From NCBI RefSeq assembly GCF_037479095.1, contig NZ_JBBGZW010000001.1:1860001-1924000 (forward strand): 64,000 nucleotides of DNA, given 5' to 3'. Below, one piece after another: positions 9,166 to 17,691 of this stretch. The stretch's first letter is position 1, and the number at the start of each line of letters is the position of its first letter. The notes beneath the pieces were generated by a model, which saw only the letters and a list, made by a program, of their open reading frames with translations, searched no databases and had not been told where the DNA came from. The position numbers and the translations under genes are program-made. The stretch is from Pantoea nemavictus. GTDB taxonomy: Bacteria; Pseudomonadota; Gammaproteobacteria; Enterobacterales; Enterobacteriaceae.

Positions 9166-10080
9166 ATGAAAACCCTCAAGGCAATAGTGTTACTCGGCCT
9201 GCTCACTACTTCAGCCTCGGCACTGGCGGAAAAAATTGGCGTATCAATGGCCTACTTCGATCAGAACTTCCTGACGATTATTCGCCAGTCGATCGATAAA
9301 GAAGCCAAAGCGCGCGGACTCGACATTCAGTTTGAAGATGCACGCGGTGACGTTGGCCGCCAAACCGATCAGGTGCAGAGTTTTATCGGTTCAGGTGTGG
9401 ACGCCATCATCGTCGATCCGGTTGATTCCGCCAGCACGCCGCAGCTGACCAAGCTGGCGCAGCAGGCCAAAATTCCACTGGTGTACGTTAACCGCACGCC
9501 GGGTGATAAATCGCTGCCGCCAGGCGTGGTGTTTGTCGGTTCCGACGAGCGTGAATCCGGCACCTTGCAGATGGAAGCGCTGGCAAAAATGGCCAATTAC
9601 CAAGGCAACGTGGCGATCATGATCGGTAACCTGTCTGATGCCGGTGCGCTGCAACGTACCAAAGACGTTGAGCAGGTGGTGGCGAAATATCCCGGCATGA
9701 AAGTGGTGCAGAAGCAGCCCGCCAACTATGCGCGTAATGAAGGCATGGATCTGATGAACAACTGGCTGGGCAACGATGAAGCGATTGATATTGTGGCGGC
9801 CAATAACGATGAGATGGCGATTGGCGCGGCAATGGCGCTCGCCAAAGGCAACAAGAAAGTGCTGGTTGGCGGCATCGATGCCACGCCAGATGGCCTGAAA
9901 GCGCTGTCGCAGGACAAAATTCAGGTCACGGTGTTCCAGGATGCGGTCGGCCAGGGCAAAGCGTCGGTGGATGTGGCGCAGAAGCTGATTAAAGGCGAGA
10001 AAGTCGATTCACACGTGTGGATCCCATTTGAGCTGGTGACCAAAGAGAATATGCAGAAGTACGTGGATAAGAGTCAGTAA
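9166..10080 (+). CDS. Periplasmic sugar/inositol-binding protein (type 1 periplasmic binding protein), orphan
   Basis: The 304-residue protein begins with a Sec signal peptide (MKTLKAIVLLGLLTTSASALA, cut after about residue 22). A RbsB-like binding domain follows. The blocks GVDAIIVDPVDSASTP and IPLVYVNRTPG are typical of the rhizopine/myo-inositol-binding branch, so inositol or a related polyol is a plausible ligand. A longer frame from 9007 exists, but the signal peptide and a CTGGAG ribosome site fix the start at 9166. No ATPase or permease gene adjoins it. It may serve a transporter elsewhere or act in chemotaxis or sensing. Confidence 0.88.
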   Translation: MKTLKAIVLLGLLTTSASALAEKIGVSMAYFDQNFLTIIRQSIDKEAKARGLDIQFEDARGDVGRQTDQVQSFIGSGVDAIIVDPVDSASTPQLTKLAQQAKIPLVYVNRTPGDKSLPPGVVFVGSDERESGTLQMEALAKMANYQGNVAIMIGNLSDAGALQRTKDVEQVVAKYPGMKVVQKQPANYARNEGMDLMNNWLGNDEAIDIVAANNDEMAIGAAMALAKGNKKVLVGGIDATPDGLKALSQDKIQVTVFQDAVGQGKASVDVAQKLIKGEKVDSHVWIPFELVTKENMQKYVDKSQ

Positions 10081-10092
10081 CAGGTCAAATTC

Positions 10093-10153
10093 GCGCGATA
10101 AATCGCGCCGCTACAAAAATGTGCACAACCCGTAGCGGCGCAATTTATTGCGC
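10093..10153. repeat. REP/BIME-like palindromic pair, family 1, copy b
   Basis: The left hairpin GCGCGATAAATCGCGC and the right hairpin GCGCAATTTATTGCGC are joined through facing CCGCTAC and GTAGCGG arms. It sits between two convergent genes, ending 4 bp before the acetyltransferase stop codon. Confidence 0.92.
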
Positions 10154-10157
10154 AAAA

Positions 10158-10655
10158 TTAATCAGTTTTTAGTTTAGCCATCTGCACAATATCGTGATAT
10201 TCACCATCGCGCAGGCAGGCTTTGCGCTTCACGCCTTCGCGCTCGAAGCCCAATTTTTGATACAGGCCAAGCGCACGTTCGTTGTCGTGGAACACTTCCA
10301 GCTCGATGCGCATAATCCCCAGCCAGTTGTAAGCGTAATCCATGGCGTTACGAATCAGCTTTTCACCAATGCCGCGTCCGCCAAAGGCTGGATCGACGCC
10401 GATACCAAAACTGATGCTGTGGCGGGTACGCGGGCGCTGTTCCACAAATAGCGTCAGCTCGCCGACCATCGCGCCATCAATCTCCGCCACAAAGCCGATA
10501 TACCCCAGCTCATCCATCTTCTCGAACTTCTTCTGCCATGTGGCCACGCTGGGACACGGCAGCTGCGTGGTCCAGCGATACACCTCAGGATGGCTGTAAA
10601 GGCGTTGGTAGGCGGCGGCATCGCCCGGTTCGCGACCGCGAATGAGTAAATCCAT
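10158..10655 (-). CDS. GNAT acetyltransferase, YhhY/AaaT-like
   Basis: This is a 165-residue Gcn5-related N-acetyltransferase. It resembles E. coli YhhY (AaaT, which acetylates certain L-amino acids): IRGREPGDAAAYQRLYSHPEVY at the N-terminus, then a VGELTLFVEQRPRTRH strand, the acetyl-CoA loop GFGGRGIGEKL-type sequence (VDPAFGGRGIGEKL near residue 95) and the YQKLGFEREG motif near residue 140. It is monocistronic. AAGGGA precedes the ATG at 10655. The substrate is inferred by resemblance only. Confidence 0.85.
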   Translation of the reverse strand: MDLLIRGREPGDAAAYQRLYSHPEVYRWTTQLPCPSVATWQKKFEKMDELGYIGFVAEIDGAMVGELTLFVEQRPRTRHSISFGIGVDPAFGGRGIGEKLIRNAMDYAYNWLGIMRIELEVFHDNERALGLYQKLGFEREGVKRKACLRDGEYHDIVQMAKLKTD

Positions 10656-10719
10656 GTCGGTAATCCCTTTTCACTTGCACTAAGCTGTTAACTCTCACCA
10701 ATTCGGGAAGAGTGACTCT

Positions 10720-12552
10720 ATGTTGTATCGTCGTTTTGAACGTTTTATCAATATTTTCCAGGATGCGCCAACCGATTCCCCGCCCTCCAGCGTCTGGCCA
10801 TTTTACTTTTACTATCTGCGTCAGGTATGGCCGAGCTTTGTCGCCCTGCTGATTGTTGGCTTAGCGCAGGCGCTGATTGAAGTGGCGCTGTTTAGCTATC
10901 TCAGCCGCATCATTGACCTCGTCAATCACTCCACGCCCGCCACGCTGTTCAGCGATAACTGGCCGACACTGCTGTGGATGGGAGTGGTGGCACTGATTCT
11001 GCGGCCGCTGGTGATTGCCGCGCACGACATGCTGGTGCACCAAAGCATTAACCCGAGCATGACCAGCATGATCCGCTGGCAGCATCACAACTACGTGCTG
11101 CGCCAAAGCCTGAACTTCTTCCAGAACGATTTTGCCGGGCGCATCGCCCAGCGCATCATGCAAACCGGTAACTCGCTGCGGGATTCCGCGGTACAGCTGG
11201 TGGATGCGATCTGGCACGTGGTGATTTATGCGGTGACCTCGCTGGTGCTGTTCGCCGAAGCCGACTGGCGCCTGATGATTCCGCTGGTGATCTGGATAGT
11301 CGCCTACAGCGTGTCGCTGAGCTTTTTCGTGCCGCGCGTCAAGCAGCGTTCGGTGGTGTCATCGGAAGCACGCTCCAAATTGATGGGCACCATCGTCGAT
11401 GGCTACACCAATATCGCCACCATCAAACTGTTCTCGCATAACGATCTGGAGAAGCGTTACGCGCGCGAGGCGATTCAGGAGCAAACCGACAAAACTCAGC
11501 ATGCCAGCCGCATGGTGACCACCATGGATATCACGCTCTCAACGCTGAATGGCCTGCTGATTGTCAGCACCTCGGCGCTGGCGTTGTGGCTGTGGAGCCA
11601 GTCGCTAATCAGCGTTGGTGCGATTGCGCTGGCGACCGGTTTGGTGATCCGTCTGGTGAACATGTCCGGCTGGATCATGTGGGTAGTCAACGGCATCTTC
11701 GAAAATATCGGCATGGTGCAGGATGGCCTGAATACCATTGCCCAGCCGCTGAGCGTGCAGGATGAACCGCACGCCAAAAAGATGCAGGTGACGCGCGGCC
11801 AGATCCGCTTTGAGGATGTACGTTTCGATTACGGTGGCAGCCGCCAGGTGATTAACCGCCTCAATCTCAACATCAAGCCGGGCGAGAAGATCGGTTTGAT
11901 TGGGCCATCCGGCGCCGGCAAATCCACCATGGTGAATCTGCTGCTGCGGCTGTATGACATCAACAGCGGACGCATTGTGATTGACGATCAGAACATCGCC
12001 GAAGTGACGCAAGAGAGCCTGCGCGGGCAAATCGGCATGATCACCCAGGATACCTCGCTGCTGCACCGCTCGATTCGCGACAACCTGCTGTATGGTCGTC
12101 CGGATGCGACGGAAGCGGAGCTGCAGGCGGCGATTATCCGCGCACGCGCCGACGAGTTCATTCCGCTGCTCTCCGATCCGCAAGGCCGTACCGGGCTGGA
12201 TGCGCACGTTGGCGAGCGCGGCGTGAAACTGTCGGGCGGCCAGCGTCAGCGTATCGCTATCGCCCGCGTATTGCTGAAAGATGCGCCGATTCTGATCATG
12301 GATGAAGCCACCTCCGCGCTCGACTCCGAGGTAGAAGCGGCGATTCAGGAGAGTCTGGAAACGCTGATGCAGGGCAAAACGGTGATTGCCATCGCGCACC
12401 GTCTCTCTACCATCGCCAAAATGGATCGCCTGGTGGTGCTGGAGAAAGGTGAGATTGTCGAGATGGGCAATCACCGCGAACTGCTGGCACAAGGCGGCTT
12501 GTACGCGCGCCTGTGGCAGCATCAAACCGGTGGTTTTGTCGGCGCGGATTAA
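10720..12552 (+). CDS. ABC exporter half-transporter, membrane domain fused to ATPase
   Basis: This is a 610-residue type IV ABC exporter, probably acting as a homodimer to expel lipids, drugs or peptides across the inner membrane. Residues 1-340 hold about six membrane helices. The ATPase domain follows, with Walker A GPSGAGKST near residue 395, the signature LSGGQRQR near residue 507, Walker B ILIMDEATSALD near residue 525 and the switch histidine in IAHRLST. Its stop overlaps the stop of the convergent gene by a TTAA. The substrate cannot be told from the sequence. Confidence 0.93.
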   Translation: MLYRRFERFINIFQDAPTDSPPSSVWPFYFYYLRQVWPSFVALLIVGLAQALIEVALFSYLSRIIDLVNHSTPATLFSDNWPTLLWMGVVALILRPLVIAAHDMLVHQSINPSMTSMIRWQHHNYVLRQSLNFFQNDFAGRIAQRIMQTGNSLRDSAVQLVDAIWHVVIYAVTSLVLFAEADWRLMIPLVIWIVAYSVSLSFFVPRVKQRSVVSSEARSKLMGTIVDGYTNIATIKLFSHNDLEKRYAREAIQEQTDKTQHASRMVTTMDITLSTLNGLLIVSTSALALWLWSQSLISVGAIALATGLVIRLVNMSGWIMWVVNGIFENIGMVQDGLNTIAQPLSVQDEPHAKKMQVTRGQIRFEDVRFDYGGSRQVINRLNLNIKPGEKIGLIGPSGAGKSTMVNLLLRLYDINSGRIVIDDQNIAEVTQESLRGQIGMITQDTSLLHRSIRDNLLYGRPDATEAELQAAIIRARADEFIPLLSDPQGRTGLDAHVGERGVKLSGGQRQRIAIARVLLKDAPILIMDEATSALDSEVEAAIQESLETLMQGKTVIAIAHRLSTIAKMDRLVVLEKGEIVEMGNHRELLAQGGLYARLWQHQTGGFVGAD

Positions 12553-13673
12553 TCGCCGCGTCGATACGGCAGGGCGTCGCGCGCCTCAAGCGCCCAGGCG
12601 TGCACGCCCTGCCGTTCCTGTAGCAGAAAATCAGCCACCGCATCCCGCAAACCCGGATGACACAGATAGTGCCAGGAATGGGTGATCTGCGGTTCAAAGC
12701 CGCGTACCAGCTTGTGCTCGCCCTGCGCACCGGCATCAAAACGCTGCAAACCTTCCGCAATGGCGAAATCCATGCCCTGATAAAAACAGGTTTCAAAATG
12801 CAGCCTATCAAACTCCGCCAGGCAGCCCCAGTAGCGACCATACAGCGTATTGCCATCCACTAAACAGAAGGCCATCGCCGCCGGTTGGCCTTGCAGCGTC
12901 GAAATCACCACGCGAATCGAACGCGGCATCCGTTCTGCCAGCAAGCTAAAAAACTGACGCGTCAGATAGGGTCGCTGACCGCGCACCGCATAAGTGTTGG
13001 CGTAACAGGTGTAGATGAAATCCCACTGATCTTCGCGCAGCTCATCGCCGCGATACCAGGTGAAGTCGAAACCGCTGCTCATCACCTGCTCACGCTCTTT
13101 GCGCAGCTGTTTGCGTTTGCGCGACATCAGCGTGTCGAGGAAATCCTGAAAATCACGATAGCCTTTGTTGTGCCAGTGATACTGCAAGCCAAGGCGCTCC
13201 AGCCAGTCCGGCTGTTGCTGCATCAACGCGTTGGCGAACGGCGTGGTGAAGTTGATATGTGCACCGCTGAGGCCATGTTCAAACAGGTGATCCGGCAGCG
13301 CGCCGAGCAGTTGCAGCACCGCGTTTTCATCGCCCAGCAGACGTCCGCCGGTCACCGGGCTGAACGGAATCGCGCCCAGCCATTTCGGATAATAAGCAAT
13401 GCCAGCGCGTTGACAGGCTTCCGCCCACGCATGGTCAAACACATATTCACCGCGCGAATGGCGTTTGCGATAGCCCGGCAGCGCCGCGCGCAGCGTGCCG
13501 TTCTCGCGCCACAGCAGATGCTCGGGCTGCCAGCCGTTTTCCGGCCGCACGCTGCCGCTCTGCTCTAATGTCAGAAGAAAGGCGTGGCGTAAAAAAGGTT
13601 GATCGTCAGGTAACAGCGCATCCCATTCGACAGCGGAGATCTCCGCCAGCGACGACAGATGAAGCAAAGACAT
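12549..13673 (-). CDS. FemAB-like acyltransferase family protein (DUF482 type)
   Basis: The 374-residue protein belongs to the GNAT-fold, FemAB-like family once called DUF482 and loosely described as peptidoglycan-biosynthesis-like. Characteristic blocks are WDALLPDDQPFLRHAFL near the start, YVFDHAWAEACQRAG, YYPKWLGAIPFSPVTGGRLL near residue 100, and YWGCLAEFDRLHFETCFYQG near the C-terminus. No signal peptide is seen, so it should be cytoplasmic. Its biochemical role is not established. It converges on the ABC exporter with a 4-bp stop overlap. Confidence 0.85.
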   Translation of the reverse strand: MSLLHLSSLAEISAVEWDALLPDDQPFLRHAFLLTLEQSGSVRPENGWQPEHLLWRENGTLRAALPGYRKRHSRGEYVFDHAWAEACQRAGIAYYPKWLGAIPFSPVTGGRLLGDENAVLQLLGALPDHLFEHGLSGAHINFTTPFANALMQQQPDWLERLGLQYHWHNKGYRDFQDFLDTLMSRKRKQLRKEREQVMSSGFDFTWYRGDELREDQWDFIYTCYANTYAVRGQRPYLTRQFFSLLAERMPRSIRVVISTLQGQPAAMAFCLVDGNTLYGRYWGCLAEFDRLHFETCFYQGMDFAIAEGLQRFDAGAQGEHKLVRGFEPQITHSWHYLCHPGLRDAVADFLLQERQGVHAWALEARDALPYRRGD

Positions 13674-13899
13674 TCACGGCTCCCGGCCAGATGAAAGCGA
13701 AAGTCTAGTTCAACAGGTTTTCCCGCGCGGGAAAAGGTGCAGCGCACTGAATGCGTAGTCGCGGGGCTATCTGGCAAAAGTACGTGCTTCACACCGTTCA
13801 ACTGATTCCAAAATGGAAATAATAAAAGCCATTTTGCCCGGATTATCATGCATTCAGCAGGACTGTATGCTCTCTTCATCAATGTAGAGGAGCAAGATT

Positions 13900-14841
13900 A
13901 TGCTGGTAAACGGTAAGTGGAGTGCAGAGTGGCATCCGGTGCAAGCCACCGACAAACAGGGCGGATTTGTGCGTCAGACTTCCAGTTTTCGTCACTGGAT
14001 TACCGCAGATGGCTCCAGCGAATTTGCGGCCGAGCCGGATCGTTATCATCTTTATGTGGCGCTGATTTGTCCGTGGGCTTCACGTACGCTGCTAGCGCGC
14101 AGCCTGAAGGGGCTGAATGACGTGATTAGCGTGTCGGTGGTTGAACCGCAGCTCGGCGCACAAGGCTGGCACTTCGGCGATTACCCCGGCGCGGATCGCG
14201 ACTGGCTTAACAACGCTGAATATCTTCACGAGCTTTACACCCGCGCCGATGCCGATTTTACCGGGCGCGCCACCGTGCCGGTGCTGTGGGATAAGAAAAC
14301 GCAAACCATCGTTAATAACGAATCAGCGGATATCCTGCGCATGTTGAACAGCGGCTTTGGCGCGCTGGCGGACGATCGCATCGATCTTTATCCCGAGGAT
14401 CTGCGTGCAGAGATCGACGCGCTGAATGAATCGATCTATCCGCGCCTGAATAACGGCGTTTATCGCACCGGCTTCGCCACCACGCAAGTGAGCTATCAGC
14501 AGGCGTTTAACGACGTGTTCAGCCAGCTGGATGAGCTGGAGCTGCGTTTGCAGGATGGCCGCACTTTCCTGCTTGGCGAGCGCTTAACCGAAGCGGATAT
14601 TCGCCTGTTCGTCACGCTGGTGCGCTTTGACGCCGCCTATCACGGCCTGTTTAAATGCAACCTGCGCCGCCTGCGCGACTATCCGCTGCTCGATCGTTAT
14701 CTGAAGAGTATGCTGTCGGTCTCTGGTGTGCGTCAGACGGTGAATATCGACCATATCAAGCAGGGCTATTATTCGATTAAAGCGCTGAATCCCAACGGCA
14801 TTGTGCCGGCTGGCCCGGATCTGGCGGCCTACGGTTTATAA
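13900..14841 (+). CDS. yqjG: Glutathionyl-hydroquinone reductase (Xi-class GST), YqjG-like
   Basis: The enzyme removes glutathione from glutathionyl-hydroquinones using a second glutathione, in the cytoplasm. The 313-residue protein carries the CPWA catalytic motif (ALICPWASRTLL near residue 55) whose cysteine is essential. The Xi-class blocks VVNNESADILRMLN and NNGVYRTGFATTQ follow, then a C-terminal helical domain. AGAGGAG lies just before the ATG at 13900. An esterase gene follows after 11 bp, so the two form an operon. Confidence 0.94.
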   Translation: MLVNGKWSAEWHPVQATDKQGGFVRQTSSFRHWITADGSSEFAAEPDRYHLYVALICPWASRTLLARSLKGLNDVISVSVVEPQLGAQGWHFGDYPGADRDWLNNAEYLHELYTRADADFTGRATVPVLWDKKTQTIVNNESADILRMLNSGFGALADDRIDLYPEDLRAEIDALNESIYPRLNNGVYRTGFATTQVSYQQAFNDVFSQLDELELRLQDGRTFLLGERLTEADIRLFVTLVRFDAAYHGLFKCNLRRLRDYPLLDRYLKSMLSVSGVRQTVNIDHIKQGYYSIKALNPNGIVPAGPDLAAYGL

Positions 14842-14852
14842 GGAGCAGTGCG

Positions 14853-15458
14853 ATGGCAAAAGCGTTAGTGATTTTTTTACACGGTGTCGGCAGTAACGGC
14901 GACGATCTGGCGGTACTCGGTGAGCATTGGGCGCGTCTGCTGCCGGATGTGGCATTTGCCTCGCCAAATGCGCCCTTTCCGTTTGAACATGCGATGGGTT
15001 ATCAGTGGTTTAGCCTGACCGGCATCACGCCGGAAAACCGTCCGGCGCGGGTGCGCGAAGCACGCGCCGCCTTTGATGACACGCTGCAGCAGCTGATGGC
15101 GCAACACGACATGGCAGACGCGTGGGACAAACTCATTTTAGTCGGCTTTTCGCAAGGTTCGATCATGGCATTGGATGCGCTGGCCTCTGGCCGTTATCCG
15201 CTGGCGGGCGTGGTGGCATTTTCCGGTCGTCTGGCGTTTGAAGGCGCTTTAACGCCGCAGCCGTATACGCCCGCACTGCTGATTCACGGCAAAGCCGATG
15301 ATGTGATTCCGTTTAGCGAAAGCGAATCGGCGTTGCAGCGTTTGCAACAGGCGGGCGTGACGGTGGAAGCGCGTTATGAAGCCGCGACCGGCCACACCAT
15401 TTCATCGCAGGGCGCGATGGATGCAGCCGGTTTTATCGCCCAATGTTTGCAGGATTAA
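14853..15458 (+). CDS. Alpha/beta hydrolase, phospholipase/carboxylesterase family
   Basis: This is a 201-residue serine hydrolase of the carboxylesterase/lysophospholipase type (Pfam Abhydrolase_2), a small cytoplasmic esterase. The oxyanion loop LHGVGSNGDD is near residue 10, the nucleophile elbow GFSQGS near residue 99, the acid in HGKADDVIP near residue 150, and the histidine in ATGHTIS near residue 180, giving a complete triad. It is co-directional with the upstream GHR gene (11 bp). Its stop overlaps that of the convergent isomerase gene. The true substrate is unknown. Confidence 0.9.
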   Translation: MAKALVIFLHGVGSNGDDLAVLGEHWARLLPDVAFASPNAPFPFEHAMGYQWFSLTGITPENRPARVREARAAFDDTLQQLMAQHDMADAWDKLILVGFSQGSIMALDALASGRYPLAGVVAFSGRLAFEGALTPQPYTPALLIHGKADDVIPFSESESALQRLQQAGVTVEARYEAATGHTISSQGAMDAAGFIAQCLQD

Positions 15459-16252
15459 GGCCAGTAACGGTTTAATGCCTGCCACGCCTTGTGCGCAGCC
15501 ACATCTGCTGGCTGCGCTTTCAGCTCATCATTGAATACTTCAATGCCGACCGGACCGCTATAGCCGGCACTTTTCAGCTTATCGACAAAGCGTTCCACTT
15601 CGATGATGCCATCGCCCGGCAACAGGCGCTGATGACGCGCATACTCGCTGAGCGGCTGCTTCTCCTGCGGCGGCATCTCTGCCATGTCGCACAGCTGCAC
15701 TTCATAGATGCGATCGGCGGGAATGCCATCCAGCTGTGACGCATCGCCGCCCAACGCGCAGATGTGGAACAGATCGACCACCAGCCCAATATTCGGCTGA
15801 TCCAGCCGCTGCAGCCGTTCCCACGCCAGCGGCAGCGTGTTATCTACGCTGCACCATGCCATCGGCTCATACATGATGCGCATATTGAAGCGCGCCGCTT
15901 CCGACGCCAGCCAACGCAAATCTTCATCAATTCGCGCCGCCACGCAATCTTCGCGCGTGCTGGCGGGTGCCTGAATGGTGTCGCAGCCGATAGTTTGGGC
16001 AATCCGGATAAACTGGCGCAGCTCTTCGCGTTTTTGCTGACGTTCGCGATCCGGCGCGCCGGTGAAATCACGCAGCACCTGCACATTGGTGAAACCCAGC
16101 TGCAACTGCTTTGCGAGCTGCGGCGTACTGGCCTGCACATCTTCGCGCCAGATCTCAACCTGGTCGAAACCGGCGGCGCGTGCGGCGCGCAGCTTCTCCT
16201 CAGGTTCACCGTTTAACAACACCAGGTTAAGGAATTTGGGGTTACGGCTCAT
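15455..16252 (-). CDS. Sugar phosphate isomerase/epimerase-like TIM-barrel protein
   Basis: The 265-residue protein belongs to the xylose-isomerase-like/AP-endonuclease-2 TIM-barrel family. Blocks that show this are KFLNLVLLNGEPEEKLRAARAAGFDQVEIW at the start, YEPMAW near residue 135, NIGLVVDLFHICALGG near residue 170 and PVGIEVFNDEL near the end, with the usual glutamate, aspartate and histidine metal ligands. Related enzymes interconvert keto-sugars or inositol intermediates. No neighbour reveals the substrate. The gene stands alone on the minus strand, convergent with the esterase gene. Confidence 0.85.
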   Translation of the reverse strand: MSRNPKFLNLVLLNGEPEEKLRAARAAGFDQVEIWREDVQASTPQLAKQLQLGFTNVQVLRDFTGAPDRERQQKREELRQFIRIAQTIGCDTIQAPASTREDCVAARIDEDLRWLASEAARFNMRIMYEPMAWCSVDNTLPLAWERLQRLDQPNIGLVVDLFHICALGGDASQLDGIPADRIYEVQLCDMAEMPPQEKQPLSEYARHQRLLPGDGIIEVERFVDKLKSAGYSGPVGIEVFNDELKAQPADVAAHKAWQALNRYWP

Positions 16253-16358
16253 TCATTCGCTCCTTAATCGTCCGGATAATCGGTGACAAATTCTGTCCGT
16301 CACGCGGACAGAACGGCGTTCAGTATCTACCTCTTAGTGGTTATTTCAAGCGTGGCGG

Positions 16359-16736
16359 TTATCCCAGCAGATTTACCACGGCAAAACCGGCGAAGGTCAT
16401 CAGCAGAGAACCGATAACATGCACCATGACACTCGACATCGCCCAAAGGTATTTTCCTGATTGTAGCAGTCCGACAATTTCCGCCGAAAAGGTTGAAAAC
16501 GTGGTTAAACCGCCACACAAACCGGTGACAATCAGTAATTTCCAGAAAGGGTCGATGTGGGGATTACGGACAAAAAACGCCAGCGCGGCGCCAATGATAA
16601 AACCGCCCACCAGGTTCACCATCAGGGTGCCGGGCGGCAGATTGGGGAACAGCGCATTGAAACGCAATGAGATCAACCAGCGCAGCGAACAGCCCACCGC
16701 ACCGCCAACGACAACCGCGAGTAACGACTTCAACAT
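16359..16736 (-). CDS. crcB: Fluoride-specific ion channel CrcB/FluC
   Basis: CrcB forms dual-topology dimeric channels in the inner membrane that let toxic fluoride leave the cell. The 125-residue protein has four membrane helices and the fluoride-pore signature GGLTTFSTFSAE near residue 75, plus GGAVGCSLRWLIS at the start and GTLMVNLVGGFIIG near residue 38. The ATG at 16736, preceded by AGGAG, gives the normal family length. A 21-residue N-terminal extension in the same frame was rejected. A fluoride riboswitch lies in the leader at 16834-16900. Confidence 0.96.
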   Translation of the reverse strand: MLKSLLAVVVGGAVGCSLRWLISLRFNALFPNLPPGTLMVNLVGGFIIGAALAFFVRNPHIDPFWKLLIVTGLCGGLTTFSTFSAEIVGLLQSGKYLWAMSSVMVHVIGSLLMTFAGFAVVNLLG

Positions 16737-16833
16737 AGTGTGTAGCTCCTGAAAAGAATTACGCGCAGGGCCGCGGCAGGACAGAATAACACCTGACACA
16801 CCGCCGTCTCCCGCGCAGGGATACGAGTGTTGT

Positions 16834-16900
16834 CAGGCGTCATCAGCCGTCTGTGACCAGAACGGCGGTTGGGGAAGGTGGCACGCCATCACCTTAGGCG
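16834..16900 (-). promoter_or_regulatory. Fluoride riboswitch (crcB motif)
   Basis: On the minus strand the leader contains GGTGATGGCGTGCCACC, then AACCGCC, a stem GCCGT/ACGGC with an inner CTG/CAG, and finally GGCTGATGACGCCT. These are the conserved blocks of the crcB/fluoride aptamer, including the pseudoknot that can form between GGCGT and ACGCC. It lies about 100 nt upstream of crcB. Between aptamer and gene is a further possible stem (TGACAACAC with GTGTGTCA) that may be the expression platform; there is no clear U-run terminator. Confidence 0.88.
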
Positions 16901-16944
16901 GGAGATAATACGCTGGCTGGGATGGGGTGACAATATGATGCCAG

Positions 16945-17286
16945 TTAATGCACAAGCAAGCGTTTGAAAAGCAACTGCTGAATACTTTGGCGTTGTGATA
17001 ACAGCACGTGGGCAAAAACGGTTTGTTTTTCAACTGAGAATAAAATTCGATAGCTTTCACTGCTATTGAATTCTCTATAACGCGTGACGCCAAGATCGGC
17101 TAATTCTGAACACACCGCACAACTTAAAGGAAATTGGCTCACTCGTGCTTCGAACTCATCAAGAACGCGCGCGATAATTGCGTTGTAATCATTCCCCAGG
17201 CGACGATGGAAGGCGACGATCTCTTGCAGACTCAATCGGACCGTGGATAGGTAGATGATAGTGAATGACTCTTCCTTGTGCTGCAT
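16945..17286 (-). CDS. RelE/ParE superfamily toxin
   Basis: This is a 113-residue probable toxin of a type II module. The pattern is ParE/RelE-like: two N-terminal helices (LSLQEIVAFHRRLGNDYNAIIARVLDEFEARVSQFP), then YREFNSSESYRILFSVEKQTVFAHVLLSQRQSIQQLL, the strand-strand-helix end of the fold. It follows its antitoxin gene by 9 bp, with AAGGAC upstream of the ATG at 17286. Whether it attacks gyrase or mRNA cannot be decided from sequence. Confidence 0.82.
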   Translation of the reverse strand: MQHKEESFTIIYLSTVRLSLQEIVAFHRRLGNDYNAIIARVLDEFEARVSQFPLSCAVCSELADLGVTRYREFNSSESYRILFSVEKQTVFAHVLLSQRQSIQQLLFKRLLVH

Positions 17287-17295
17287 ACTTTGTCC

Positions 17296-17523
17296 TTAGA
17301 GATCCTCTAACAACTGTTGTCGTGTCATTCCTTTGCCAGCTGCTTTGTCCTCTTCCGACAATGCAAGCAGCTTGAGTAACGCCAAGGTTTCATCTCGCTG
17401 CTGGCGCGCTTCCCATGACTCAATAACGTAAGCAGGGTTGCCGTTTTGTGTCACAAGAATTGGCTCCGAGAGATCGAGAGCAGCGGCGTTTTTTTTGATG
17501 TAGCTTATAGTTTCGATTTTCAT
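17296..17523 (-). CDS. Phd/YefM-family antitoxin
   Basis: This 75-residue antitoxin neutralises the toxin encoded downstream and probably represses the pair. The N-terminus [21 protein letters not shown] continues into [19 protein letters not shown], which is the Phd/YefM DNA-binding fold. The acidic C-terminal tail, [20 protein letters not shown], would wrap the toxin. A strong GGAGGAG precedes the ATG at 17523. Confidence 0.88.
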   Translation of the reverse strand: MKIETISYIKKNAAALDLSEPILVTQNGNPAYVIESWEARQQRDETLALLKLLALSEEDKAAGKGMTRQQLLEDL

Positions 17524-17538
17524 AGACTCCTCCGAATC

Positions 17539-17554
17539 AGTCCAAATTTAGACT
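17539..17554. promoter_or_regulatory. Palindromic operator upstream of the Phd/ParE-type module
   Basis: AGTCCAAATTTAGACT is a 16-bp near-perfect palindrome (one mismatched pair) 16 bp upstream of the antitoxin start, between the Shine-Dalgarno and the upstream promoter space. It is the expected position for antitoxin autorepression. Confidence 0.62.
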
Positions 17555-17651
17555 TTTTATGGATGTTACGCAATGAGTCTTTGGTTTGTTGCCGTGCACC
17601 GACTTGATGTTAAGTTGCATGCCCTATGAAAACCAAACGACTTAATCGCAG

Positions 17652-17671
17652 GGTCGCCATTTATGGCGACC
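17652..17671. repeat. Palindromic repeat, family 2 (GGTCGCCAT)
   Basis: GGTCGCCATTTATGGCGACC, with 8-bp arms flanking a short AT loop, lies 20 bp beyond the lgoD stop. It matches copies at 32195, 45404, 49623 and elsewhere. Confidence 0.85.
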
Positions 17672-17691
17672 GAACATGCTGGAGGAAGAGA

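Noticed and set aside
11605..12525. Long open frame antisense to the ABC exporter gene
   Set aside because: It mirrors the codons of a well-supported ABC transporter, has a low-complexity His/Arg/Gln-rich composition and no ribosome site.
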